From: JAEUPI01 sp963814435
Lineage (GTDB): Bacteria > Pseudomonadota > Gammaproteobacteria > Burkholderiales > Burkholderiaceae_C
Direction of reading: 5' to 3'
Assembly: GCA_963814435.1 (NCBI GenBank)
Contig: CAWFCV010000028.1
Location: 496,001 to 560,000 of the forward strand
Length of the DNA: 64,000 bases
Both the position numbers and the translations under genes were made by a program. Below, piece by piece: positions 25,713 through 35,331 of this stretch (its first letter is position 1; each line of letters starts with the position of its first letter). Under the pieces are notes generated by a model, which saw only the letters and a list, made by a program, of their open reading frames with translations, made no database searches and was not told the origin of the DNA.

Positions 25713-26447
25713 ATGAGCCGCGTCCAACTCGCGCTGGTGATCGACCTGAATGTCTGCGTCGGCTGCCATGCCTGCGTGACGAGCTGCAAGGAGTGGAACA
25801 CCGCCGGCGCCGCCGGGCCGCTGTCGGACCAGAATCCTTATGGCGCCGATCCGAGCGGCACCTTCTTCAACCGGGTGCAGACCTACGAGATCGGCCAGTA
25901 CCCGCACACCGAGACACTGCACTTCCCCAAGTCGTGCCTGCACTGCGAGGATCCGCCGTGCGTGCCGGTGTGCCCGACCGGCGCGTCCTACAAGCGCGAG
26001 GAAGACGGCATCGTGCTGGTCGACTACGACAAGTGCATCGGCTGCAAGTACTGCGCCTGGGCCTGCCCCTACGGTGCGCGCGAGTTCGACGAGCACGACA
26101 AGGTGATGAAGAAGTGCACGCTGTGCGTCGACCGCATCTACGACACCCGCATGTCCGAGGCCGACCGCTTGCCGGCCTGCGTCAAGGCCTGCCCGACCTC
26201 GGCGCGCATCTTCGGCGACATCCACGACCCGCACTCGCAGGCGTCGCGCGCGATCCGCGAGAACGGGGGCTATGCGTTGATGCCGGAGTGGGGCACGCAG
26301 CCGGCCAACCATTACCTGCCGCATCGCACCACCCGCATGCGCATCCATCAGGACGAGCTGGTGCGTGCCGACAACCCGTTGCGCGTCGAAGGGCACCTGC
26401 CCAAGCCGGCCGACGACGCGGCCACGTTCGACGACGCGACATGGTGA
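25713..26447 (+). CDS. soeB: SoeB, iron-sulfur subunit of sulfite:quinone oxidoreductase
   Basis: The 244-residue four-cluster ferredoxin subunit has cysteine groups CVGCHACVTSCKEW near residue 14, CLHCEDPPCVPVCPTGA near residue 75, CIGCKYCAWACPYG near residue 105, and KKCTLC with CVKACP near residues 130-155. It passes electrons from SoeA to the membrane subunit SoeC. Length and order match DmsB/SoeB proteins. Confidence 0.92.
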   Translation: MSRVQLALVIDLNVCVGCHACVTSCKEWNTAGAAGPLSDQNPYGADPSGTFFNRVQTYEIGQYPHTETLHFPKSCLHCEDPPCVPVCPTGASYKREEDGIVLVDYDKCIGCKYCAWACPYGAREFDEHDKVMKKCTLCVDRIYDTRMSEADRLPACVKACPTSARIFGDIHDPHSQASRAIRENGGYALMPEWGTQPANHYLPHRTTRMRIHQDELVRADNPLRVEGHLPKPADDAATFDDATW

Positions 26448-26545
26448 TGACGACCCCCCCGAAGCGCCTTCGGCGCCTCCCCCCAGGGGGCGCCGCCAGC
26501 GGCCCGGCAGAGCCGGTTCCGCGGCGGCCGCTTGGCTGCGTTGAA
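26448..26545 (+). repeat. Intergenic GC-rich repeat, copy 6
   Basis: Directly after the soeB stop: CCCCCCGAAGCGCCTTCGG, CCCCCCAGGGGG, then GCGGCCCGGCAGAGCCGG and TTCCGCGGCGGCCGCTTGG. This is a full-length member of the subfamily that also follows fccB, boxC and boxB. Confidence 0.7.
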
Positions 26546-26588
26546 CTCGTGCATCGCGCGTGCCGCTGGGCACCACAGGCAATCTGAC

Positions 26589-27571
26589 ATGACGTCCCGC
26601 GTCTGTCCGTCATCCTGCTGACCACGCTGATCGGGGCGGGCCAAGGCCTGTTCCTCGCGCTGTTCACGGTGCAGAGTTATGCGCTGGTGGGCCTGCTGCC
26701 GCCGATCGCGGGCGGTGCGTTCTACGTTCAGGGCAGCCTGATCGCGCTGGTGCTGCTGGTCGCCGGGCTGGTGGCGTCGTTTTTCCACCTCGGCCGGCCC
26801 GAGCGCGCCTGGCGTTCGGCCGCGCAATGGCGCACCTCGTGGCTGTCGCGCGAAGTGATCGTGCTGCCGGCGTTCATCGCCGTGCTGGCGCTGTACGCGC
26901 TGCTGCACGGAGCGGGTTGGACGCAGCCGATCGTCACCGTGCCGCAAGGCCCGCCGATCGATGCCAGCGTGATCGCCGGCGCGCTCGGCACGCTGCTGGC
27001 CTTCGCACTGTTCGTCTGCACCGGGATGATCTATGCGTGCCTGCGCTTCCTGGCCGAATGGCATACGCCGCTGACGCCGGTCAACTACGTCCTGCTTGGC
27101 GCCGCCTCGGGCTTCACGCTGGCTGCGGCGTTGGCCGCGCAGATCGCCCCGCCGCTGGTGGGTTTTCTCTCGGGCTGGGCCATCCTGATCACGCTGCTGG
27201 CGGCGATCGGGCGCAGCGCGTCGCTGTGGCGCAACGCGCGCCTGAAGCCTCGCTCGACACTGCAGTCGGCCATCGGCATCAAGCACCCGGCGGTGGTGCA
27301 GAAGTCGCAAGGCTTCACGGGCGGCTCGTTCAACACGCGCGAGTTCTTCCATGGCGCGGCTGCGAGTCGACTGCGCCTGGCCAAGCCGGCGTTCCTGCTG
27401 CTGGCGTTCGCGCTGCCGGTGCTGCTGCTGGCGGCGGGTCGCCGCGGGCCGGTGGCACCGCTGATGCAGGCGGCGTTCGTGGTGCAGTTCGGCGGCTTGC
27501 TGATCGAGCGCTGGTTCTTCTTCGCGCAGGCCCGGCATCCGCAGAACCTGTACTACCAGGCGGTGTCGTGA
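26589..27571 (+). CDS. soeC: SoeC, DmsC/NrfD-like membrane anchor, shifted near its start
   Basis: A polytopic membrane protein of about 326 residues with roughly eight hydrophobic segments. It contains GAGQGLFLALFTVQSYAL at the N-terminus and the conserved FFHLGRPERAWRS motif of DmsC-like quinone subunits. The reading frame of the body has no ATG before 26669 (a GTG inside the first helix). The expected N-terminal residues RLSVILLTTLIGAGQG are encoded upstream, and an ATG at 26589 lies in another frame. A missing base near 26600 would join them. It overlaps the next gene by the TGATG motif. Confidence 0.85.
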
Positions 27572-28507
27572 TGACGATGCGGCGCGCGGCGATCCTCGGC
27601 GCCGGACTGTGGCTGCTGTCGGCGTCGGCGCAGGCGGCGGCCGGCGCGCCGGGCTCGGGCGTGCCGTGGTGGCTGTGGCCGCTCGGGCTGTTCGTCGCCA
27701 GCTTCGTGATGGGCATCGTCGCCGTGCCCGCGGGCATAGGCGGCGGCACGCTGTTCGTGCCGATCGTCGGCAGCTTCTTCCCGTTCCACCTGGATTTCGT
27801 GCGCGGTGCCGGCCTGCTGGTGGCCCTGGCCAGCGCGCTGTCGGCCGGGCCGATGCTGTTGCGCAACGGGCTGGGCAGCCTGCGGCTGGCGCTGCCACTG
27901 GCGGTGATGGCGTCGGCGTCGTCGATCGGTGGCGCGATGCTCGGCCTGGCCATGCCGGCGCAGATGGTGCAGATGCTGCTGGGCGCGGTGGTGCTCGGCA
28001 TCGTGGTGCTGATGCTGGTGTCCAGGAAGTCGGAGTTCCCGCAGGTCGAGCGACCCGACGCGCTGGCGCAGGCGCTGGCGCTGCACGGCGTCTTTGTCGA
28101 CGGCGCGTCGCGCCGCACGGTGTCGTGGCAGGTGCACCGCAGCGTGCCGGGGCTGTTCGTCTTTCTCGGCTATCGGCGTGCTGGCCGGCATGTTCGGCAT
28201 CGGCGCCGGCTGGGCCAACGTGCCGGCGCTGAACCTGCTGATGGGCGCGCCGCTGAAGGTGGCCGCCGGCACCTCGAGCCTGGTGCTGTCGCTGGTCGAC
28301 TCGTCGGCAGCCTGGGTCTACATCAACCAGGGGGCGGTGCTGCCGATGATCGCCGTGCCGTCGGTGGTGGGCATGATGCTCGGCGCACGCATCGGGGCCC
28401 GGTTGCTGAACGTGCTCAAGGGCTCGGTGATCCGGCGCCTGGTGATCGTGGTGCTGCTGTTCGCGGGCGCCCGCGCACTGCTCAAAGGCATGGGCGTGTG
28501 GCCATGA
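27571..28507 (+). CDS. tauE: TauE/SafE-type sulfite exporter-like membrane protein, frameshifted
   Basis: A multi-helix permease with family signatures near each half's start: FVMGIVAVPAGIGGGTLFVPIV and IGVLAGMFGIGAGWANVPAL. The frame breaks near 28157; removal of one T (TCTTT) joins LFVF to SAIGVLAG and restores a protein of about 311 residues ending at 28507. It begins with an overlap on soeC and ends with an overlap on the next gene. Export of sulfite or sulfate, relieving toxicity next to SoeABC, is the natural inference. Confidence 0.85.
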
Positions 28508-28926
28508 AGATCCCCGGCGACCCGGCGTTGCAAGCGCCCGAGCAGTTGCGCTATGCGACGTGGCTGGACTGGGGCACGCGCGTCGGCCTGGTCGTGCTGC
28601 TGGCAAGCTTTGCGGCCTACGTGCTGGGGCTGGCCGAGTCGCACGTGCCGGTCTCGCGGCTGCCCGAGCTGTGGGTGCACCCGGTGGGGCGCTTCCTGGA
28701 GCTGACGAATTCGCCCACCGGCTGGGGCTGGCTCGCGCTGATCCATCGCGGCGACATCGCCGGCCTGCTCGGCATTGCCATCCTGGCCGGCAGTTCGGTG
28801 GCCTGCCTGCTGGCGCTGGTGCCGCTGTACCTGGCGCGTGGCGACAAGGCCTTTGCCGCCGTCTGCCTGGCCGAGGTGGCCGTGGTGCTGCTCGCCGCGT
28901 CGGGCTGGTTGTCTGGAGGCCATTGA
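28504..28926 (+). CDS. DUF1634-like small membrane protein
   Basis: The 140-residue product has three hydrophobic segments (about residues 28-46, 85-108 and 115-136). Its ATG lies inside the last codons of the TauE-like gene. Small three-helix proteins of this kind (annotated DUF1634) regularly accompany TauE/SafE-type permeases and probably form part of the transporter. No cofactor motif is seen. Confidence 0.75.
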   Translation: MKIPGDPALQAPEQLRYATWLDWGTRVGLVVLLASFAAYVLGLAESHVPVSRLPELWVHPVGRFLELTNSPTGWGWLALIHRGDIAGLLGIAILAGSSVACLLALVPLYLARGDKAFAAVCLAEVAVVLLAASGWLSGGH

Positions 28927-28928
28927 CG

Positions 28929-29777
28929 ATGGCCACTCCGTTCGCACGCATCCTGCTGGCCACCGAGCACACCGAGTTCGACACCGGTGCCGAAGCCCTG
29001 GCGCTGGCGCTGGCGCGTCACTGCGCGTTGCCGCTGGCGGTGGTGTTGCCGGTGGTCAGCAACGCGGAGTTCGAAGCGGCGGCGCCGGAACTCGCGGCGA
29101 AGTCGGATGCCCAGGCGTCGGCGCGGCGTGAATCCCTCGAGGCGATGGCGGCCGATCAGCAGGTGCCGATCGACGTCGCCATGCGCCACGGCCCGGAGCC
29201 GCATGCCGAAATCGTCGAAGAAGCGCGCCGGCGTCAGGCCGATCTGATCGTGATCCGCCGCCGTGGCAAGCGGGGTCTGCTGGCCAACCTGCTGGTCGGC
29301 GAGATGGTCAGCCAGGTCGTGGCGCAGGCGCCGTGCAGCGTGCTGATCGCCCCGCGCCAGGCGCAGATGTGGTCGAAGCAGGTGATCGTGGCCATCGACC
29401 CGTTGGCCCCCAGCGAGGCGACGGTGGCGCTGGCGGCGGGCATCGCCGCCGACTGCGGCCAGCCGCTGCGCGTGGTGTGCGTGGCCGGCACCGAGGCCGC
29501 CCGGGCGCCGGCCGAACGCGTGCTGGCCGCCGTGGTGCAGCAGGCGCGCGCCATCGGCGCGGCCGTCGAGGGCGAGCTGCGCATCGGTCGAGCGCACCAC
29601 GAACTGATCGCCGCCGCCAAGGCGTGCGGCGCCGACCTGTTGGTGGTGGCCCGGCAGCGTGGCGACGGCCTGCAGCGCCCGGGCATCGGCGGCACGGCGC
29701 GCAAGGTCATCGAAGGGGCCGAGTGCCCGGTGCTGGTCCACGTCAAGAGCTTTCCCGCGGGGGGCGAAACCACATGA
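28929..29777 (+). CDS. Tandem universal stress protein
   Basis: The 282-residue product holds two UspA domains. The first ends with the ATP-binding pattern RRRGKRGLLANLLVGEMVSQVV and APCSVLIAPR; the second (QVIVAIDPLAPSEA ... GTARKVIEGAECPVLV) is more degenerate. It starts two bases after the DUF1634-like gene and overlaps the next one, so it is in the soe transcription unit. A specific role in sulfur metabolism is unknown. Confidence 0.85.
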   Translation: MATPFARILLATEHTEFDTGAEALALALARHCALPLAVVLPVVSNAEFEAAAPELAAKSDAQASARRESLEAMAADQQVPIDVAMRHGPEPHAEIVEEARRRQADLIVIRRRGKRGLLANLLVGEMVSQVVAQAPCSVLIAPRQAQMWSKQVIVAIDPLAPSEATVALAAGIAADCGQPLRVVCVAGTEAARAPAERVLAAVVQQARAIGAAVEGELRIGRAHHELIAAAKACGADLLVVARQRGDGLQRPGIGGTARKVIEGAECPVLVHVKSFPAGGETT

Positions 29778-30401
29778 GCGACGCGCTGAACTTCCTCGTC
29801 AAGGCCCGGCCCGAGGCGATGGGCCACTACTTCAGTTTCCTCAAAGACTGCGGCAAGCACCTCGACCCGAAGACGCGCGATCTGATCTCGGTGATCACCA
29901 AGGTGCACGCGCAGACCGAGCGCGGCTTCAGGCAGTACCTCGAATCGCGCGCTGCGCGACGGCTGCACGCCGGCCGAGATTCTCGATGCGCTGCTGATGG
30001 CGTTTCCGGCCCTCGGGCTGGCCAAGATCGTCTGGGCGGTGGACATCCTGCTCGCGATGGATCTGCCGGAGTTCCAGCCGGCCGCGCTCGGCGGCGAAGG
30101 CCAGTGGCACGACGTGATGGCCACGACCGAGCTCGCGCCCGGCGGCGTCACGCGGGTCGACTGCGACGGCCGCGGCCTGTTCGTGCACCGCGACGCCGAC
30201 GGCTGGAAGGTATTCGACAGCCGTTGCCCGCACCAGACCACCAACATTCCGCATCTCGCGCTTCAGGGCACGACGCTGACCTGCCCGAAACACGAGTGGT
30301 CGTTCGATGTCCGATCGGGCCAGTGCACCGGCAAAGGCGACCGGCCGCTGAAGCAATGGGACACCCAGGTCGTCGATGGCCGCCTGCTCGCCCGATGGTG
30401 A
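29774..30401 (+). CDS. AhpD/CMD-like helical domain fused to a Rieske [2Fe-2S] domain, frameshifted
   Basis: The first ~90 residues form a carboxymuconolactone-decarboxylase/AhpD-like helical domain (FLVKARPEAMGHYF, PKTRDLISVITKVHAQTERGF, then LRDGCTPAEILDALLMAFPALG), continuing over a one-base surplus near 29955. A Rieske domain follows with its cluster ligands in SRCPHQTTN and TCPKHEWSFDV (C-x-H and C-x2-H). The single gene encodes both in one frame from 30000 onward. CMD domains near sulfur genes often act as redox or regulatory helpers; the redox CxxC of AhpD is not evident here. Electron transfer in sulfur oxidation is plausible but unproven. Confidence 0.75.
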
Positions 30402-30479
30402 GCGCCACCGCTGGCACCGCCCGACACGTCTTACCGATTCAACCACCGGCTCTACGCCACTTCACCAGGAGACAGACGA

Positions 30480-31784
30480 TGACACGCTCGCATTCCATTC
30501 TTCGATTCCTTCCGGTCGCCGCGGCTTGCCTGGCGGGGCCGGCGCTGGCCACCAACGGCTACTTCCCGCACGGCTACGGCATCAAGGCCAAGGGCATGGG
30601 CGGCGCCTCGACCGCGCTGGCGCAAGACAGCCTGGGCGGCGCCACCAATCCGGCCGCCATGGTGTGGGCCGGCTCGCGCATGGACATCGGCCTGGATTTG
30701 TTCATGCCCAAGCGCGATGCCGAGCGCAGCGGCGCCGCCGCGCCGTTCACCGGTCTGAATGGCAAGGTCGACAGCGACAACACGCGCTTCTTCGTGCCGG
30801 AGTTCGGCTACAACCGCATGCTCGGCGACAACCTGTCGCTGGGGGTTTCGGTCTACGGCAACGGCGGCATGAACACCACCTACCCGCAGGGCTCGTTCCA
30901 GTGCCCGACGCCGACTGGTTTTGTGCCCGCCAACATGCTCTGCGGCAGCGGGACACTGGGCGTGGACCTGTCGCAGCTGATCGTCGCGCCGACGGTGGCC
31001 TACAAGATCAACAGCCAGCATGCCGTGGGCGCGGCGCTGCTGCTGGGTTACCAGCAGTTCAAGATCGTCGGCGCGCAGGCCTTTGCCGGCCTGAGCGGTT
31101 CGCCCGCCAACGTCAGCAACAACGGCTACGACATCGTCCACCGGCGTCGGCCTGCGGCTGGGCTACCAGGGCCGCGTCACCGAGCAGATCACCCTGGGCG
31201 CGGCCTATGCGCCGAAGATGAACATGGGCCGTTTCGACAAGTACAGCGGTCTGTTCGCCGGCGGCGGCGACTTCGACATTCCCGTAGCACTACAGCGTGG
31301 GCATCGCGTTCATGCCGCTGCCGGCCTGGACGATCGCGCTCGACATCGGGCGCATCAACTACAGCGGCGTCGCGGCGGTGGGCAACCCGAGCTCCAATCA
31401 GGCGCCGCTGGGCGCCGCCAACGGCCCCGGCTTCGGTTGGAAGAACGTGGACATAGTCAAGATCGGCGTCGCCTGGCGTTTGTCGGACGCCTGGACGCTG
31501 CGCGCCGGCTACAACAAGGGTGACAACCCGATCGCTCCGGCGGACGTGAGCTTCAACATCCTCGCTCCGGGCGTGGTGAAGACGCACTACACGGCCGGCT
31601 TCACCTATGCCCCGGCGAAGGACAGCGAGATCGGACCGGGTTCGTGATGGTTGCGCCGCGTCAAAGCGTGACGGGTGGATCGCTGTTCAACTCACCGGCC
31701 TTCTTCGGGCCCGGCAACGGCGGCACCGAGACGATCGGCATGAAGCAGACCAGCGTTGGCCTGGCCTGGGGCCGCAAGTTCTAG
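30480..31784 (+). CDS. FadL/OmpP1-family outer-membrane transporter, frameshifted
   Basis: A signal peptide (PVAAACLAGPALA) is followed by the FadL-type hatch start (TNGYFPHGYGIKAKGMGGAS...DSLGGATNPAAM). A long beta-barrel follows, ending in the aromatic C-terminal signature SVGLAWGRKF. Three frameshifts (near 31137, 31287 and 31633) interrupt the text. Joining the frames gives a continuous protein of about 430 residues, including YAPKMNMGRFDKYSGLFA and VMVAPRQSVTGGSLF. FadL channels pass hydrophobic compounds; here, between soe genes and SQR, the cargo could be a hydrophobic sulfur species or hydrocarbon. Two cysteines (QCPTPTG, MLCGSG) are unusual for such barrels. Confidence 0.82.
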
Positions 31785-31818
31785 CCAGCGCCGCGGCGGC
31801 GCCAACTGGAGACACACC

Positions 31819-33093
31819 ATGGCTCATATCGTCGTGATGGGTGCGGGCATCGGCGGCATGCCCGCCGCCTATGAGTTGCGCGCGCTGCTGCCCAAGGAGC
31901 ACCGCGTGACGGTGGTCAACCCGGTCGATTACTTCCAGTTCACGCCATCCAATCCCTGGTTGGCCGTGGGCTGGCGCGATCGCGAGGGCGTGACGCTGCC
32001 GATCGCGCCGTACCTGCAGAAGAAGGGCATCGACTTCATCGCCAAGCCGGTCACTGCGATCGACGCTGCGGGCAACCGGCTGACGCTCGACGGCGGGCAG
32101 ACGCTGCCCTACGACTACCTGGTGATCGCCACCGGCCCGAAGCTCAGCTTCGATGAGGTGCCCGGCGCCGGGCCGCACGGCGGGCACACGCATTCGGTGT
32201 GCACCGTCGGTCACGCCGAGATGTTCTGGCTGGACTACCAGAAGTTCCTGAAGGACCCGGGCCCGATCGTGATCGGCGCGATGCCGGGGGCCAGCTGCTT
32301 CGGGCCGGCCTACGAGTTCTCGCTGATCCTCGACACCGACCTGCGCCGCCGCAAACTGCGCCACAAGGTGCCGATGACCTTCGTCACCGCCGAGCCCTAC
32401 ATCGGTCATCTGGGCCTGGGCGGCGTGGGCGACTCGAAATCGATGCTCGAGTCGGAACTGCGCAGCCACGACATCAAGTGGATCACCAACGCCAAGACCA
32501 CCAAGGTCGAGGCGGGCAAGCTGTTCACCACTCAGCTCGACGACCAGGGCCAGGTGGTCAAGGAGCATGAGGTCGGCTTCAAGCTGGCGATGATGCTGCC
32601 GGCCTTCAAGGGTGTGGATCCGGTGGCCGCGGTCACCGAGATGTGCAACCCGCGCGGTTTCGTGATCGTCGACGAGCACCAGCGCAGCAAGAAGTACAAG
32701 AACATCTTCTCCGCCGGCGTGTGCGTGGCGATCCCGCCGGTGGAGGTGACACCGGTGCCCAGCGGCGCGCCGAAGACCGGCTACATGATCGAGACCATGG
32801 TCACCGCGCTGGCGCACAACATCACCGACGAGCTGGCCGGGCGCCCGGCCACTGCGAAGGCGACCTGGAACGCGATCTGCCTGGCCGACATGGGCGACAC
32901 CGGCGCCGCGTTCGTCGCGCTGCCGCAGATTCCGCCGCGCAACGTCAACTGGTTCAAGAAGGGCAAGTGGGTGCACCTGGCCAAGATCGCTTTCGAGAAG
33001 TACTTCATGCGCAAGATGAAGACCGGCAACTCCGACCCGATCTACGAGAAGTACGTGCTCAAGGCGCTGGGCATCGTGCGGCTGATGCGATAG
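31819..33093 (+). CDS. sqr: Sulfide:quinone oxidoreductase
   Basis: The 424-residue FAD protein has an N-terminal dinucleotide fold (VVMGAGIGGMPAAYELR) and the catalytic cysteine segment GAMPGASCFGPAYEF near residue 160. A late FSAGVCVAIPPVEVTPVP segment also carries a cysteine, and it has the family's C-terminal amphipathic part (KWVHLAKIAFEKYFMRKM). It oxidises sulfide at the membrane, reducing quinone and forming polysulfide or elemental sulfur. The frame is intact. It follows the FadL-like gene by 35 bases. Subtype (III or VI) cannot be settled by eye. Confidence 0.88.
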   Translation: MAHIVVMGAGIGGMPAAYELRALLPKEHRVTVVNPVDYFQFTPSNPWLAVGWRDREGVTLPIAPYLQKKGIDFIAKPVTAIDAAGNRLTLDGGQTLPYDYLVIATGPKLSFDEVPGAGPHGGHTHSVCTVGHAEMFWLDYQKFLKDPGPIVIGAMPGASCFGPAYEFSLILDTDLRRRKLRHKVPMTFVTAEPYIGHLGLGGVGDSKSMLESELRSHDIKWITNAKTTKVEAGKLFTTQLDDQGQVVKEHEVGFKLAMMLPAFKGVDPVAAVTEMCNPRGFVIVDEHQRSKKYKNIFSAGVCVAIPPVEVTPVPSGAPKTGYMIETMVTALAHNITDELAGRPATAKATWNAICLADMGDTGAAFVALPQIPPRNVNWFKKGKWVHLAKIAFEKYFMRKMKTGNSDPIYEKYVLKALGIVRLMR

Positions 33094-33334
33094 GTGCTCT
33101 CGTCGGCGCCCACAGACCGGCCGCCGACGATCGACCCATTCGCTCTTGCGTGCAGAGATCCGGCACATACCTGCCGTTCGCGGAGGGCGGCTTGTGGCCG
33201 GGCCCGGTCCGCGCAAGACGCAAGCTGACGGTCGCCTTACCGCCGCACTGCCGACCTCGATGCCGGCGGCCCCAAACGCTCCTGACGGGCCGAGCGCGAG
33301 TCAACAAGCTTGGATGATCGACCGTTGCTGCAAA

Positions 33335-34123
33335 TCAGGTGAACTGCGACACCGACTCCATCCGCGCGCACCAGTCGCGCAGGTTGTCCAGACTGACCGG
33401 CCCGTCGTCATCCTGCGCGTCGGCACAACGCGGCTGCCAGCCGCGGCGCGTGTGCAGACCCGGCCCGATGGCGATCGCGCCGTCGATGGTGGCGGTGGCG
33501 AAGTAGGCGCTGCGCGGCACCACCACCGGCACGCTCGCCGCGCGGGCGGCGGCCACGCCGCCCGGTGAATCCTCGATCGCCACGGCCTCCAGCGGCCCGA
33601 TCGCCAATTGCTGCAGACAACGTTCGTAGGCCTCGGGGTGCGGCTTCTTGTCGCGCACGTCTTCGCCGCACACCACGGCGGCAAATCGCTCGTGCCACGA
33701 CGCGCCGAACTGCAGGCGCAGCAGCGCATCGACGTTGACGCGGCTGGTGGTGGTGACGATAGCCTGTTGCAGGCCGGCGCGCTGGGCCTCGTCCATCAGC
33801 TCGACCACGCCGGGCCGCAGCGCGATGTGCTGGCTGGCCAGCAGTTGCGCGTACAGCATGTTCTTGCGCGCATGCAGCTCGCGCGCCAGCCGCTCGCGTT
33901 CATCGGCCAGCACCGGCGCGTCGCCGCGTCCGGCCATGTCGTGCAGGATGCGTTCGCGCCCGCCGGTGATGCGCAGCAACTCGCCGTAGCGCTCGACGTC
34001 CCAGCGCCAGGGCAGGCCGAACGCCTCGAAGGCCTGGTTGAACGCCACGCGGTGCACGTCGCGCTCGGTTTCGGCCAGCGTGCCGTCCACGTCCCAGAGA
34101 ATGGCTTTCAACACGTCGGTCAC
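33335..34123 (-). CDS. cbbY: CbbY-like HAD phosphatase
   Basis: A HAD hydrolase of 262 residues with motifs LWDVDGTLAET (nucleophile Asp), VTTTSRVN and CGEDVRDKKPHPEAY, then AIEDSPGGVAAAR. CbbY-type enzymes remove xylulose-1,5-bisphosphate, an inhibitor of red-type RuBisCO. It is the last gene of the cbb operon; its GTG at 34123 overlaps the cbbA stop. About 240 bases on its 3' side are without a recognisable gene. Confidence 0.85.
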   Translation of the reverse strand: MTDVLKAILWDVDGTLAETERDVHRVAFNQAFEAFGLPWRWDVERYGELLRITGGRERILHDMAGRGDAPVLADERERLARELHARKNMLYAQLLASQHIALRPGVVELMDEAQRAGLQQAIVTTTSRVNVDALLRLQFGASWHERFAAVVCGEDVRDKKPHPEAYERCLQQLAIGPLEAVAIEDSPGGVAAARAASVPVVVPRSAYFATATIDGAIAIGPGLHTRRGWQPRCADAQDDDGPVSLDNLRDWCARMESVSQFT

Positions 34124-35158
34124 CGGTAGCGCTTGACCATCGCCTCGAGCGCGATCGGCTTGATGCGGTCGGCCTGGCCGGCGCAGCCGAAGGCCTCGAA
34201 GCGCGCCTTGCACACGCCCCGCGCGGCCTGGCGCGCCGCGATCAGCGCCTTGCGCGGATCGAACTCGCTCGGCTGCTCGGCGAACGTCTTGCGCATCGCG
34301 CCGGTCATCGCCAGGCGGATGTCGGTGTCGATGTTGACCTTGCGCACGCCGTTCTTGATGCCGCGCTGGATCTCCTCGACCGGCACGCCGTAGGTCTCCT
34401 TGATGTCGCCGCCGTACTGGCGAATGATCGCCAGCCACTCCTGCGGCACGCTCGAGCTGCCGTGCATCACCAGGTGCGTGTCGGGGATCTGCGCGTGGAT
34501 CGCGGCGATGCGGTCCATCGCCAGGATGTCGCCGGTGGGCTGGCGGGTGAACTTGTAGGCGCCGTGGCTGGTGCCGATGGCGATGGCCAGCGCATCCACC
34601 CGGGTCGCGGCGACGAAGTCCTTGGCCTGCACCGGATCGGTCAGCAGCATGTCGTGGGTGAGCTTGCCCGCGGCGCCGACGCCGTCTTCCTCGCCGGCCT
34701 CGCCGGTCTCGAGCGACCCCAGGCAGCCGAGTTCACCTTCGACCGACACGCCCACCGCATGCGCCATCTCGCACACGCGGCGCGTGACCTCGACGTTGTA
34801 GTCGTAGCGGCGCCGGGGTCTTGGCGTCCTCCTTCAGCGAGCCGTCCATCATCACGCTGGTGAAGCCCGAGCGGATCGACTGCTGGCACACCGCCGGCGA
34901 CGCGCCGTGGTCCTGGTGCAGCACCACCGGAATGTCCGGGTGGTTCTCGACGGCGGCCAGCACCATGTGGCGCAGGTAGGCCTCGCCGGCGTACTTGCGC
35001 GCACCGGCCGAGGCCTGCAGGATCACCGGGCTGCGCGTCGCCTCGGCGGCTTCCATGATGGCCTGGATCTGCTCCAGGTTGTTGACGTTGAAGGCCGGCA
35101 CGCCGTAGCCGTGTTCGGCGGCATGGTCCAGCAGTTGTCGCAGGGAGATGAAGGCCAT
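34120..35158 (-). CDS. cbbA: Class II fructose-bisphosphate aldolase, frameshifted
   Basis: The Calvin-cycle aldolase makes fructose-1,6- and sedoheptulose-1,7-bisphosphate. Zinc-site and substrate motifs are VVLHQDHGASP, GTSHGAYKF and VMHGSSSVPQEW; the length is the usual ~345 residues. One surplus base near 34812 splits the gene between SLKEDAKTPA and YDYNVEVTRRVCEMA. Apart from this the two halves are well conserved. AAAGGGG precedes the ATG. The DNA upstream of its start contains the remnant of cbbG and no cbbK. Confidence 0.9.
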
Positions 35159-35222
35159 GGGAAACCCCTTTGAGCGTGAATCGAATCGGTCCGGTGCGGC
35201 TGCGCGTATCGTTCCTACGACC

Positions 35223-35324
35223 GTTGATCGCGACCACCTCGATGTCTTTGAAATTCTGCACGGCGGCGCGAAACACCATCCGTCCGATGCGGCCGAAACC
35301 GTTGATGCCGATCTTGAGAGCCAT
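35223..35324 (-). pseudogene. cbbG: Remnant of glyceraldehyde-3-phosphate dehydrogenase gene (first 34 codons)
   Basis: From the ATG at 35324 the text reads MALKIGINGFGRIGRMVFRA then AVQNFKDIEVVAIN, the unmistakable NAD-binding N-terminus of GAPDH. After Asn34 homology ends abruptly. The following codons (GRRNDTRS...) belong to the leader of cbbA, which starts 65 bases further on. About 300 codons of GAPDH and the phosphoglycerate kinase gene expected between cbbG and cbbA are missing. A genuine deletion or an assembly collapse are both possible. Confidence 0.8.
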
Positions 35325-35331
35325 GGTGTGG

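Noticed and set aside
22538..25801. Very long open frame (over 1000 codons) on the minus strand
   Set aside because: It lies exactly antisense to soeA, is rich in Arg/His/Ala/Val in the way of GC-rich shadow frames, and shows no family motif.
33094..33334. Gap between sqr and cbbY with several short frames
   Set aside because: None of the frames shows protein-like features or a start signal; I see no hairpin with a T-run either. I leave it as an empty 240-base gap.
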